A stretch of 64,000 nucleotides of DNA, from contig JARFJB010000390.1 in NCBI GenBank assembly GCA_036346205.1, positions 2,109,501 through 2,173,500 of the forward strand, in the 5' to 3' direction. The position numbers and the translations under genes were made by a program. The notes beneath the pieces are model-generated. The model worked only from the letters and a program-made list of their open reading frames with translations. It ran no database searches and had not been told where the DNA came from. The stretch comes from Vesta saturnalis. Its lineage: Eukaryota > Arthropoda > Insecta > Coleoptera > Lampyridae. Below, one piece after another: positions 46,561 through 58,243 of this stretch (its first letter is position 1; each line of letters starts with the position of its first letter).

Positions 46561-47369
46561 TTTATCGAAAAGATGCAAGTAGAATGCTAATTACGCATAA
46601 AATATGTAAATATAACTACTAAATTTGAATTTTTTGGAAAGCTCTCAAAAAGAAATAGTGGAAACATTTATTTAAGAAGGGTTTATTGATATTGTAAAGC
46701 CTAATAAATATGCTTTGAAGATTTACATATTAAGTTATACACATTTATGCAGATGGAAGCTGACTGACCCAATTTACTTCAGGTGATCTACACTGTATCC
46801 CAAATTCGATGCTCACCATTGGCACCTCAGCTATAATTAGAGTTAGAATGTTGGTTATTTGGGGAAAGTTTTAGATAATTGTGATCTCAAATAAAATCCG
46901 TTTATACAATTTTTCTGACGCATTTACTTTTTTAGATATTTGAAAAAAATGGAACATCGCCCATTTCGTTTTTGGTTAATAACTCATTAACCAATGATCT
47001 GACAGCTTTAAGACACTTTTTACCAAGGTATGTTTTTATCATAATTAGAACCGCCGATCGTCTTTTGTTTTTTCCGTAGTGATACTAACTTTTGTTTTTC
47101 TTATGGGCGCCATTTTGAATGCTTTTCAACCATGTGTGTCGCATGTCACAAAAATAATTCATTTACAAGGTGTTTTTGAATTTTCCTACTTCTAGTGAAG
47201 AAACTCAAAATTGCCAACGTCGCATTCAATAATTTTTATTACCATTCAAAGTCTTGTGTAAGAAAGAATAACATAAGTGGAGAAAATGAAGCGTGAAAAT
47301 GTATGAGAATGAAATTAACTTTTTTTATTAAATAATACGGAATAAAAACTAGTTGAATCGTTTCATTAA

Positions 47370-49533
47370 TCCTGGAAAGTCACAGTTACCTTTACCAACA
47401 TAGAGGTCACACTGGGTCGTATAGACCCAAACAATAGAAAAAGCTCAAAAAAACATAATTTTTTGCAAAATTCGGCCCCTAAATTAAAAAAATAAAAACA
47501 GAAACAATATAAACTCTTAATACAAAGCAAATGTTCTTAATTTCTAACTACAAAGTCTGCAATGTTTTGATCTGTCTTCTTGGCACATTGCTCTTCTGCA
47601 CCTAGTACATGCTATATTTGTTTTACGGTCTTTTGTGCAACAACTACAACGAACTCTTTTAGGCAAAATCCCAATGAAATTTTCGTCTTGTTCTGGTGTC
47701 TCATCTATGCCTAAGACTTCACGGATTTTGATTTTCAGTGTCTTCTGTAACTGAGGGCATTCTAGTCTCCGTCTAAGCAGAGGTTCTATAAGCAAAAATC
47801 CCAATTGCTTTAGAATGCCTCGTCGCGTTTCCTATGCATCTGGATTGGCGAATGTGCAAATTACATTGGCGTTTATAGCTGTTGCATCCAGCATGTCAAA
47901 AAATATTCTCATTGGCCATCAGTTAGATTTTCTATAGGTTGTATAGGAATGGCACAGCTGGTCGAACGTATCTGTACCACCTTTTGTTAAATTATACGTG
48001 AGAATTATATCCGGTTTGCCCAATTCCTCATCCACAGAGTTATCGTGGTGCATGGTTGACAGCAGTATAACATTTTTATTTTTCTTGGAACAGAAGGAGA
48101 CTATGGTTTTCTCATCGTTGAAACCGAAGAGAGATTTCCCTATTTCCCTAGTGTACCCAAAATAGTAAGTTTATGTTCTTTAAACAGTCTATCAGCTAAT
48201 GGAATGGAGCAATACCAATTGTCTACTGTTATGTTGCGATTTGTTCCATGGATAGTTTTCGAAAGTTCACGGACATAGTAAGAAAGAACGGCTTCATTAT
48301 TTGTCGTCTGAATTTTTCCTACGTAAGGAATGGCGTTAATCATATAGCTTGTGCGAGCATCGTTCATCATGATTATTTTCATTCCATATTTATCTGGCTT
48401 GCTTGACATATATATTTTAAAGGGACACCTTCCCCTAAAACTGACTAATTGTTCATCTATGGTACAGTACTGATGTGGAGAGTAGTACTGCTTACAATTT
48501 TGTATAAATAGGTCCCACATTTCTCTAACCGGGGCAAATTTGTCGCCCACTCTTCTTATGTGCCTATCGGTTTTATCATCAAACCTAAAAATTTAAATCT
48601 TTGTTTTGACATAGCAGCTCTAAAAATTCCATTACCGTATATAGAACACCATAATTCGTCTACATTTACATTAGAGACCCTTAGAGCACCGGCAATACAG
48701 AGTAAACCTATAAAGGCATTCATTTCTATCATATCCGTTTCTTTGGTATAACTTTGGGCGACTTTATCTTCATTGTTCCTTTTTATTTCCTCATTGGTGT
48801 GCTTTACTACGGTATCCAAGATATCATGGCTTAGAAACAATTCCCAAGCCTCAAATTACGTTTTTGCATTCTTTGCTGCACCTTTTGGTCCTCGCAAATG
48901 TGTTATAATATTATGGGCTTGGGTTCTACCTCGTCTGGAGGGAGAGATGTTTTCCACTCATATCCACATTTACCATAAGTAATGTCATTATCGGCTTCAT
49001 CTTCTCGAATATTTTCAGGGTAATTATCGATTTCACCATGAGATGCGGAATCACTAGAGTTTTGTTCTTCCACATAGTCTTCGTCTTCATCAGAGCAGTC
49101 ACCAAAAATATCTTCATTGTCACTTTCATCCCATAAATGTTTGACAATTTCTTCCAATTCTTTTTTCGGAAAGGCCCTTGTAGAAGCCATAATCTCTAAA
49201 GACAATGAAAAATAAGAATTATTGTTGAAAAGAACAGTTCAACTTGAAAATACAAACATAACACAAATAAAAAAACAAAAACCTACAGCAACAAATTTTA
49301 TAACAAAAAAGTCATAGTAGGTCATTTGAACCCAATCCAGTGTTTCTGTATACATACCTCAAGATATAAACCGCAAATATAGAAAATACTATCAGAGCAC
49401 TCCGCACTGATTGAAAGCATGCGTCGAACTGAATTTACATGGGTGGTGGAAGGGAACTTGTCGCCGCTGTTGCTTTAGGAGCCCATTTAAAATTGTGTTT
49501 GGGTCAATAAGACCCATGTGTGACCTTCCAGGG
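47370..49533. mobile_element. piggyBac-like transposon
   Basis: TTAA (47366-47369) and TTCA (49534-49537, one change) flank ends with the inverted repeat CCTGGAAAGTCACA / TGTGACCTTCCAGG. Just inside, each end has an imperfect palindrome GGGTCNNNNNGACCC (about 47416 and 49501). 2164 bp. The host element's other arm keeps the empty TTAA (51380-51383). Confidence 0.9.
47544..49190 (-). pseudogene. piggyBac-like transposase, broken
   Basis: Start chosen at ATG 49190 (MASTRAFPKK). Acidic N-terminus rich in Asp/Glu, then NIITHLRGPKGAAKNAK, a stop, WELFLSHDILD, AFIGLLCIAGALRVSN, the catalytic DDBD core: TIDEQLVSFRGRCPFKIYMS (first Asp), NITVDNWYCSIPLADRL (second), LTYNLTKGGTDTFDQ (third), and a C-terminal Cys-rich zinc-binding domain (C-x2-C-KDRKTNIA-C-x2-C, then H-C-x2-C). 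Frame changes near 48.90 and 48.56 kb, stops near 48.86, 48.12 and 47.92-47.83 kb. Catalytic residues and zinc ligands are kept, so inactivation is recent or by few lesions. Acts by TTAA-specific excision and insertion. Confidence 0.9.
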
Positions 49534-50023
49534 TTCAAAGTCAAAGTCTATTAAGATCTAAAATGTTTTATTATAAGTTTACCGTATATTGTTCTTTACA
49601 CTGTTTGGTTCCTTTTTCAAAAAGTCATGTAAATAAATTACACTTGTTTATGGTTTAACATTTAAAAAATCGTCAATAACTTATCACATACAACTAAAAT
49701 AAGATATGCTCCTAATAATATTATAGTTGATAATTTTTATTTTTATTTTTTGGTCTTTTTAAGTATGTGTGAAATTTAGAAACCCCACTAAATTGTTACA
49801 TAATAAAGATTAGAAATAATTTTTGTGAATACTTTCTTTCAGAAATTAATCAAGCTATTGTCAATTAAAAACTGAAAATATTAAGTTGTGGATACTTTCT
49901 GCAAATCTAGTAGGCTAAAAACAAAAGTTGATATTGTTATTTATTTTCATATCTGTTTGACAGGTATAATTTAGTAAAGCATTGTTGTGCTATTTCCTAT
50001 AAAAGTATTAATTTAGGATCAAA

Positions 50024-51038
50024 ATGGTGCAAATATTTACTAGTGACGAAAAAGTAGATATGTTGGAATGTTATTTTAAATCTAACAAAAACGGTAAACT
50101 TGCAAGTGATGTGTATATTGAAAAATATCCCGAAAGACAACACCCGCACAGGACAATTTTTGCACGAATTATAAATAATTTACTGACAAGTGGCAGTTTC
50201 GAAATAAAAAGAGAGAAATACCAAAAAAATAATGAAACAAGAAAAAATACGATTATACAAACAATAGACAACAATCCAGAAATTTCAGTAAGACAAGTAA
50301 ACGACGAAACTAATATACCTAAATCATCCGTCCACAGAATTATCAAATCAAATAAATATCACCCGTATAAACCAAAAATTGTTCAAGGACTAAACCCCAC
50401 AGATTATCCTAGTTGGTGGTATCTTCGAAAATGCCAAGAAGATGAAAATTTTCCGACGAAAGTCTTGTGGACTGCTGAAACCCATTTTACTAACTGTGGT
50501 GTATTTAACCGGCAGAATCATAATTATTTTAGTTTTCAGGTTTGGTGTGGCATGATAGGTAATTTTTATTATTGTTGTTTGCTTTTACATTTATTTTTTT
50601 TATGAAAATTTAGGTTGCCATCTGATAGGTCCGTTCATTTTTTATGAAAATTTAAATGGAACTGGATATGCAGAATTGTCCGTAAATCAAATATGTCCTT
50701 CAATAAGAAGACTATTTGAACCTGGACAAATACAACAGATCTGGTTTCAGCAAGATGGGTGTCTTGCTCATAAGACTAGACGGGTCCGTGAATTATTATT
50801 TGAACATTTTAATGATCATGTAATTTCCAGTAATGGCCCTGTTTCTTGGCCAGCGCGGTCACCTGATATTAGCCCTTTAGATTTTTTTCTATGGGGTAAT
50901 GTTAAAAACCAAGTATACGATTTTGATCCGCCTGATGCCCGCGAGATATTAGAACGTAGAACAGTTGATGTTCTACGTTCAATTAATAGAAATACCGTTA
51001 GGAGAACTTGCAACGCTGTAAAAAAACGGTGTGCATAG
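50024..51038 (+). CDS. DD41D-type transposase, intact frame with one 55-bp intron; first catalytic Asp replaced by Ala
   Basis: Exon 1 (50024-50558) and exon 2 (50614-51038) join in frame across a GT...AG intron to give 319 residues. Residues 1-60 form an N-terminal HTH-like domain (YIEKYPERQHPHRTIFARI), 88-107 a second HTH (SVRQVNDETNIPKSSVHRII). The core has WTAETHFTNCGVFNRQN (146-163), WFQQDGCLAHK with Asp226, and RSPDISPLDFFLWG with Asp268, 41 residues between. Relatives have T-D-E at the first site (WSDEAHF at 13.3 kb), here T-A-E: Ala151 by a single A-to-C change. The frame is otherwise undamaged. Likely catalytically dead, unless the protein has another use. It lies between the long inverted arms of its own element. 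Confidence 0.85.
50559..50613 (+). other. Spliceosomal-type intron in transposase
   Basis: Begins GTAATTTTT, ends TTTAG, AT-rich, 55 bp. Splicing joins GGCATGATAG to GTTGCCATC and restores one frame (phase 1); unspliced, the frame would stop at 50603. Confidence 0.75.
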
Positions 51039-51401
51039 AACATAATGGTAGGCATATCTCAATTTAAATAAGTTAATTTAGGCACAATTTTTTTAATAAT
51101 TTTAATAGACCTTAGTTGTATCCTTAAGTATTTGTTAATTTATTGCCATTCCTGCAGTACCTAATTAATAATAAAAATTAATTTCAATTTCTAAAATGTT
51201 CACACCTTATTTTCTTCACTTAGCTTAAAGCCACCTATTTGTTACTTATTGTACGTAATACGTTATTTTTATCAGTAAACCATCAACAAGTTTACATAAC
51301 AACTTTCAAAAGGATTAAACAGTGCAAAGAAGAATATACGGTAAACTTATTATAAAATATTGAGGATCTTAGTGGACTTTTAATGAAACAGGTCTACTAT
51401 A

Positions 51402-52199
51402 GTCTGTAAAAATAAAGATTTTCTATTTCGGCTTAGCGCTTTATTACTCTGAGACATTGGGAATATACAGCCGTTTCTTTCTAACGTTTGGGTTTCAATA
51501 GAAACGTACGCGACTTAAGTGAAAGCGTAAATGACCTGTTCAATGACTTAAGACCGCTCGCGAGAGGTAAACACAATGGAATTTTAATTCTATTCCAGAA
51601 GTTATAAAACGTTTTGAACGATTTTTAATTTTAACTGTGTTGCAAAGTTTTTTTTGTGTGTGGATGCAGAGGTTTATTACTTAATATAATTCATTTTTTT
51701 TGAAATGTGCAACAACGAAATCATTAATTGGTAATTAAAAAGGAATTGATATGCATAAACCAGTTTTTATTGTTTACTAATAGTGACATTAATTGTACGT
51801 GCAGAACATAACGTACATTCAAATATTATATAGGAATGCACTTATACCTAATGGGATAATTAGTAGAAAGTGATGAAAGTTGTAATCAATTCCTCATTAC
51901 TTAATCTATTATAATAGGTGGCTATTTGCGCATTTAGACCCCAAAATAATACATTGCCTCAAAATCTCTGAATACCGCCGTAACGAAAGTATAAAAAAAT
52001 CTGGCCTTATCAAAAAGATAAAATTTGATAATTTCGAAATTTAATATCTGGAAAAATATTTGAGATACCGGAATATTGAATTCAGTACCGAACTGAGTTG
52101 GTTGAAAACGTTTGGTAACTTCTGGAATAGGATTACATTTCCATTGTCTCAGAGTAATAAAGCGATAAGCCGAAATAGAAAATCTTTATTTTTACAGAC
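51402..52199. mobile_element. MITE, 798 bp, TA duplication
   Basis: GTCTGTAAAAATAAAGATTT (51402) and its inverse at 52199 continue through TCTATTTCGGCTTA and CGCTTTATTACTCTGAGACA for about 56 bp. TA at 51400-51401 and 52200-52201. Non-coding inside. Inserted into the right arm of the long-TIR element. Confidence 0.85.
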
Positions 52200-52803
52200 T
52201 ATGGTTGAGTAATTCGTTAATAGTAAAAGTCAATTTCATTCTCAAACATATTATTTACGCTTCATTTTCTTCACGTGTGTTTTTCTTTCTCACACAAGAG
52301 TTTCAGTGGTAATAAGAATTATTGAATGCGACGTTGCTAATTTTAAATTTCTTCACTAGAAGTAAGAAAATTCAAAAACACCCTGTAAATGAATCATTTT
52401 TGTGACATGTGACACATGGTTGAAAAGATCTTTTTTAGCGTTATCAAAAAAAGCGAGAATTCAAAATGGCGTCCATAAGAAAAACAAAAGTTAGTATCAC
52501 TATGGAAAAAACAAAAGACGGTCGGCGGTTCTAATTATGATAAAAACATTCCTTGGTAAAAAGTGTCTTAATAATGTCAAATCTAAAAAGCTGTCAGATC
52601 ATTGGTTAATGAGTTTTTAACGAAAAAAGAAACGGGCGATTTTCAATTTTTTTCAAATATCTAAACAAGTAAATGCACCAGAAAAATTTTGTAAACGGAT
52701 TGTATTTGAGACCAAAATTCTCTAAAACTTTTTCCATTTAACCAACATTCTAACTCTAATAATAGCTGAGATCCCAATGATGAGCATCGAATTTGGGACA
52801 CAG

Positions 52804-53435
52804 AACATTAATACTAATTTTGACTTTCGAGATTCTTCATACTTCTACTTCGACATCCCGATTTTCCTCCCCTTTTATGGTTGCTATCCCTATCACAAAC
52901 ATACGTGTGTACCAGTTAGTAAAAGCTGAACTGCAGTTTTTGTCCGAGCTTTCATCTTATACACCGTTATGTGGCCGAATTCGTTCGTACCATTGTGTTG
53001 AATTTTCGTTTTAACAGCATACTTACTATAACGTACAACAAAACTTAGAAAATAGTTAGATGTATGTCAAGAACGCAAAATACTACTTTGACGGCCGGAA
53101 GGAAAATTGGCGGTGGAGGCCGTTTGCGGCCGGGCGGACAATCTTCAGGCGTCAGACATTTTGCGTCCGTCGCGTACACAGAATTTTGTGTGTAATCCTT
53201 AAATAAACATTACAATTACATTCAAGTTATTTATGTGCTCAACCAGTACTACAATTTTCAGTGTGCTACAATGTGGTAAGAAATAAAATTTACCTAGTGT
53301 AGTTTTCGTCAAAATGACTGTTTTCTTAAAGATTTTTATTTAAAATTTTTTTATATAAAATCTACATATCATTGACGTTAACAATACAATACAACAGTTA
53401 CAGTTTAATGTTTTCTCGTAATACTTAAACATGTA
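52804..53435. other. No gene; short GC-rich island
   Basis: Unassigned sequence. At about 53088-53175 the bases are strongly GC- and CpG-rich (GGCGGTGGAGGCCG, TTGCGGCCGGGCGG), unlike anything else nearby. Confidence 0.4.
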
Positions 53436-53772
53436 CAGGGTGTCCCAAATTGGATAGTTTTGCAAGGTATCTCGAAAACTAGAAGAGTTAGAAAAAAAGT
53501 AGTTAAGATGTCATGACTTATTTTTTGATTAAACTAACCATGGTTCAATCAGATCTTCAGTAGGTTGTTGCATTTTCAAGCTACAGGGCGATTTTCGAAA
53601 ATGGCCAAAAACTGGCTCTTCAAATATCTTTTTTTTAATAAGTATCAAAAAAATGTAGAGAGACTTTTGATAGACAAACCAAAAGAGAGTCCAGTGCAGT
53701 GCACTATATTTTTTTGAAGGGTGCAGGTAAGTAGATGACATAAAATTATGTTTTCTTTAATGGGACACCCTG
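53436..53772. mobile_element. Small MITE, 337 bp, TA duplication
   Basis: Ends CAGGGTGTCCCA and TGGGACACCCTG, flanked by TA on both sides. No coding sequence inside. The terminus matches other mariner-like ends in the window (2467, 11983). Confidence 0.8.
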
Positions 53773-53779
53773 TATATTT

Positions 53780-55795
53780 TGGGTCAGTTTGTTTCCATTT
53801 TTAATCCTCTTTCACCTAATATAACATATGACACATATATTTCTTATAGTTTATGCTACAGGGTAAATTATGTGTCGCATATATCAATAATGCCGTTTAT
53901 AAATAGAACACTCTGTAAGTTTCATTATAATGTTGTTTATAATTTATTTTATATAGTAAATAAATGAAATATGAATAACTGTATGATTTTATCTCTAAAA
54001 GATAGGTAGGTATATGTTAAAATAATAAACATAAAGGAAGTTAGTAACAATTTTGAAGTAAATAAGGAAATACATAATCTCGGTTAAACAAAACTTGCAA
54101 ATACATTAAAAATAACACAAAAATTGCAAAATAAAAACAAAAATAAAAAATTAAATTTCCTTGCCCAAATATAAAAACTACAATAAATGTTCAAAATGTC
54201 CCCCATTTTCTCGGATGATCAGTTGGCATCTTTTACGTACAGATCTTACAGTATTCAGTATTTGAATAGGTTTTATTTTTATAAATGCCTCTTGAACACA
54301 AAGTAGTAAATCTTCTTTGTTATTAAAATCATTCTTATGAATTTTATTTTTTTTTAATCCCCACACGAAAAAATCAAGAGGGTTAATCTCTGGCGAACGT
54401 GGAGGCCACCTTGCCGGTCCATTGGTTCCAATCCATTGGTTAGGAAATTTCTCATTTAAATAATCTCTTGCAATTAAAGAATTGTGGCTAGGAGCTCCAT
54501 CTTGTTGAAACCAGAACGTGTCCCTCTCAGCTAACACCTCGTCCTCAAGTATTTCAGTTAAATTTGTGTCCAAAATATCCACATACCCAACAGCCGTAAG
54601 TGTGTCTTCAAATATACAATATACCAGTTTGTTGTGGTTAAGAAAACAACTAACATTAAACTCAAATCTTCCTTGCTTCCTTATACCCCGCACTAAATGG
54701 GGATTTATATCGTTCCAATATAATTCGTTATGTCTATTAAATATTCCCGCACTAGTATACACTCCATATTATGTTGGAATAAAAAGTGGGATTTACGTTT
54801 CATTTACCAATATACCACTCAGCGAACTGAATTCTTCGTTGGTTATCGGTTGGACGCAATAATTGTCGGGCAGATGTCCGATAAGGTTTAAACTTATGCT
54901 TTTTTTAAATCCTTCCTGCCATAGTTCTTGCAACGCCTATTTCCTTTTTAATTACCCTTAAAAACGTCTTATGTTTAGCATGTACGTACCCCACAGTATT
55001 TATCTCTTTCTCTTCGTTGTTTCTGTTATAATTATTCCGAGGTTTATTGAAACATCCATGTTCTCGTAGATTATCATTAAGCCTTTTAAAAGTTCCTACT
55101 TCCGGCTGTCTTCTTTCAGGGTATCTTTGGAAATACAATTCAGACGTAGCATTTACGTTTTTTCCGCTCTCGATGTAGGCCACGAACATGTCGTATTTTT
55201 CGAAATTCTCAAAATTCATATTTAATGTTATAGATAGCGACTTATTGCGATTATCAAATTTTGACACTTAAAAATTATTCATTTGTCTTCTTTGTTAAGA
55301 TTTGATGGTGACAGTATCCAGGGCTACTTGATACGTATTACATTTATTTATGGCAGACCCTAAATATACTTATTTTAGGTTATTTATTGAATGCGTATAT
55401 TAGGGATTCAACAAAAACAATAATTATAATTAAATGATTACATGGACCTATGCAACTAACATTATTAACTTAAAAATTGTAAATAAACATAATTAAATAT
55501 ATACTTCCTTATTATTATTATTTATTATAAATTGTGTGATAAAATAATACATTTCAATTCTTTTGACCACCGTATAGCAAAAATACCGTTCATTAATATT
55601 TTGTTTACTAAATAAAATAAATTATAAACAACATTATAATAAAACTTACAGAGTGTTCTATTTATAAACGACATTATTGATATATGCGACACATAATTTA
55701 CTCTGTAGCATAAACTATAAGAAACATATCCGTCATATGTTATATTAGGTGAAATAGGATTAAAAATGGAAACGAAACTAAATTCTAAATTTGTT
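53780..55795. mobile_element. DD41D-type element with ~190-bp inverted arms
   Basis: TTTTTAATCCTCTTTCACC through CACTCTGTAAGTTTCATTAT (53795-53975) is inverted at 55610-55792. The transposase pseudogene lies between on the minus strand. The outermost bases no longer match well, so exact ends and target duplication are unclear. Confidence 0.75.
54178..55219 (-). pseudogene. DD41D-type transposase, two-frame copy
   Basis: Start placed at the ATG of MNFENFEKYDMFVAYIESGK (55219). The N-terminal HTH domain includes SELYFQRYPERRQPEVGTFK. A frame break and damage around 54.76-54.90 kb remove the first Asp segment (TDE expected before VYTSAGIFNRHN). The C-terminal 194 codons are open: WFQQDGAPSHNSLIARDYL (second Asp), NQWIGTNGPARWPPRSPEIN then PLDFFVWG (third Asp, 41 residues between), and the C-terminal signature NGGHFEHLL. 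So the catalytic C-half is intact and the middle is broken. No intron position is evident because that segment is damaged. Confidence 0.85.
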
Positions 55796-55964
55796 AAATT
55801 ATATGTTACCAAACATTCATAGTGTTCTATAGACTACAGTGGTACATTAATAGCGGCCAAAAAAGGCATTAAACTAGAGATAACATAACACAAAATTGTT
55901 TATCAATCGTACGTACAAAGAATTGCTTTTATAATTAATGGAAGGAAATGAGTAATATGGAATA

Positions 55965-56740
55965 CGTACATGCCATGTAATTTTATCACACTACTAGAAG
56001 TCGTAAACTCACCATATGTGGATTTTCAAGAGCTCGGTGCTGCAGAAGAAATCTTTATAGTCGCGGGAGGCCTTAACTGTACACAAAACCCCATCAACGA
56101 TCGACGTTTCTCAAAAGAACGGTATCCAGTCTTGACTAAACTACTAAGTAGACTTACGGATGATTTCTCGCTCAATCATGTCTGGGTTTTGTGAAATAAG
56201 AAAGAAGGGTTTACGTACTATACTCCACAGTCAGATTCTAGGCTAGATAGGATATACTGTTCAAATAATTTAATTCACGAACTCTGAAATAGTTATTTAA
56301 AACTGTTGCTTTCGAATCACTTAGCAGTCGTCAGTACATTTGATATTAAAGAAAATACCCTTACGCAGCCAGGAAAATGGAAATTTAATGATTTTCTGTT
56401 AAATGTCCCAAATTTTATTAAAGCTGTAAATACCTTGTTGGAAACAGAGATTCGAAAAAAGGTCCTAGGGGCAATATACCCGTATGGCGGGAAAAGTCTT
56501 GGGATACTATTATTTGGAAACAGGCAAGTTTTTATTTTCAATTAATTAAGTATACGGAAGATTACTATCGTATTTTTGTTGGACTGAAAATTGGTTATAC
56601 AGGGCGGTTTTATATGCGTAGCTCCACTCGAGCAGAGGCTTTTCCTCTGAACCTGCGAAAGTACATCAAACACTCTAGACCTTTAAGGCAAAAATCGGTC
56701 AGCCTTAAAGACGTAGAAGAGCTAATTTAGTTTAATTTGT
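55965..56740 (+). pseudogene. LINE endonuclease fragment (L1/Tx1-like style)
   Basis: Plus strand: IVAGGLNCTQNP (from GDFNC..NP) with SRLTDDFSLNHVWVL, then in another frame FTYYTPQSDSRLDRIYCSNN, then LSNHLAVVSTFDIKE (the SDH..V catalytic end) and GKWKFNDFLLN. The text SRLDRIY and GKWKFN is characteristic of certain LINE endonucleases. A further 150 bp reads as linker without RT. It ends before the mariner at 56.97 kb. Confidence 0.6.
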
Positions 56741-56968
56741 TTGGTTTTAACCTAATATTTTCGGAGGAAATAAACTCTGAAACGGTACTTTAAGCCTCGT
56801 TAACTGGAAATCAATGATCTCTTAACGTATTTACTCACCCGCCGAGGTTACTCAGCACAACGGGTACATTCGGTACTTTGTTTTTTCCCTCTTTCACTTT
56901 AGGTTAATTCTAGAATAGTTTAATAATTCGGAAATGACTGGGTTTGACAGGTATTTTTAGTATTAATA

Positions 56969-56995
56969 CGAGGCATGTTTTTTAAGTAAGTACGG
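56969..56995 (+). repeat. Mariner left TIR
   Basis: Pairs with 58244-58270; 26 of 27 bases match in inverted orientation. Confidence 0.95.
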
Positions 56996-57100
56996 TCGGC
57001 GTTCCGCGCATGCGCGCTGGTTACCTACATCTCTTGTCTACGCACTGACGCCATTACAGTCTGATTCTTCATTGTATACGTTGTTTACTGAGTGTTTAAA

Positions 57101-58171
57101 ATGCCTCCGACAATCGTGAGTCCCGCCGATTGTGAAGTACGGGCTGTTATACGATTCCTTAGTGCTAAAGGCGTAAAACCGATCGATATTCATCGTGAGA
57201 TCTGTGAAGTTTACGGACAAAACATTATGAGTGATGGAGTGATAAGGAAATGGGTGAGAGCATTTAAAGATGGCCGCACAAATGTGCATGATAAAGAACG
57301 GAGTGGGCGTCCTTCGGTCGTTAATGAAGATTTGGTGCAGAAAGTGGACGAAAAGGTGAGAGAAAACAGACGCTTTACAATTTCATCATTGTGCGACTGC
57401 TTTCCTCAATATTCTCGTAGTGTTTTGTATCGCATTGTGACCGAGAACTTGAATTACCGGAAATTGTGTTCACGTTGGGTTCCAAAAATGTTGACGGATT
57501 TGCACAAAACCCAACGTTTAGGCAGTGCATTGACTTTCCTTGAGCGGTACCACAATGAAGGTGAAGATTTTTTAGACCAAATTGCTACTGGTGACGAAAA
57601 ATGGGTGGCCTACGTCACACCAGAATCGAAACAACAATCCATGGAATGGCGACATTCATCATCACCCAAAAAAGTGAAGTTTAAGCAAAAAATTTCTACC
57701 CGGAAAATCATGTGCACAGTTTTTTGGGACAGAAAAGGAGTATTGCTAGTGGAGTTTCTGCCTCGTAATGAGACAATCAATGCAGCGTCTTATTGTGAGA
57801 CATTGAACAATCTGCGTCGTGCAATCCAGAACAAAAGACGTGGCAAGTTGAGTAAGGGTATCGTTTTGCTGCATGACAATGCCCGTCCACATGTGGCTAA
57901 TCGGACCAAAGATCTCATCAAATCTTTTAAATGGGAAACTCTAGATCATCCTCCATACAGCCCTAATCTGGCGCCCAGCGACTACCATTTGTTCCTGCAC
58001 TTGAAGAAACACCTGGGTGGTCAGCGTCTTCAAGACGATAACGAAGTCAAAACATTTGTGATACAGTGGTTAACAAGTCAGGCGGCAGAATTTTATGAGG
58101 AGGGTATTCAAAAACTGGTGCCACGTTATGACAAGTGCCTCAATATTCACGGAAATTATGTAGAAAAGTAG
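57101..58171 (+). CDS. Mariner transposase, intact
   Basis: 356 residues from ATG 57101 (MPPTIVSPAD); an upstream GTG at 57092 is not needed. Two N-terminal HTH modules (about 8-55, DCEVRAVIRFLSAKGVKP; and 90-118, FTISSLCDCFPQYSRSVLYR) bind the terminal repeats. The linker motif RWVPKML (125-131) corresponds to mariner WVPHEL. Catalytic triad: Asp165 in ATGDEKWV, Asp259 in LLHDNARPH, Asp294 in YSPNLAPSDYHLF, with 34 residues between the last two (DD34D). Length is typical (about 345-360). It catalyses cut-and-paste transposition into TA in the nucleus. No stop, frameshift or lost catalytic residue is visible; WVPKML and YSPNLAP differ slightly from consensus. Confidence 0.97.
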   Translation: MPPTIVSPADCEVRAVIRFLSAKGVKPIDIHREICEVYGQNIMSDGVIRKWVRAFKDGRTNVHDKERSGRPSVVNEDLVQKVDEKVRENRRFTISSLCDCFPQYSRSVLYRIVTENLNYRKLCSRWVPKMLTDLHKTQRLGSALTFLERYHNEGEDFLDQIATGDEKWVAYVTPESKQQSMEWRHSSSPKKVKFKQKISTRKIMCTVFWDRKGVLLVEFLPRNETINAASYCETLNNLRRAIQNKRRGKLSKGIVLLHDNARPHVANRTKDLIKSFKWETLDHPPYSPNLAPSDYHLFLHLKKHLGGQRLQDDNEVKTFVIQWLTSQAAEFYEEGIQKLVPRYDKCLNIHGNYVEK

Positions 58172-58243
58172 ATTAAGGTACAGGCTTTGATGTAAAAATA
58201 AAATTATTGCGATATCTTTGCACGTCTTTTTTTAATTCCAAAA

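Larger units (their letters stand above)
46793..52803. mobile_element. Long-TIR DD41D element with intact transposase, piggyBac and MITE nested in its arms
   Basis: CTGTATCCCAAATTCGATGC (46793) is inverted at 52803. The arms stay similar for about 690 bp once two later insertions are removed: piggyBac (47370-49533) from the left arm and a MITE (51402-52199) from the right arm. The inner ends of the arms are at about 49650 and 51290. The transposase gene lies centrally (50024-51038). Without the insertions the element would be about 3.05 kb. Confidence 0.8.
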
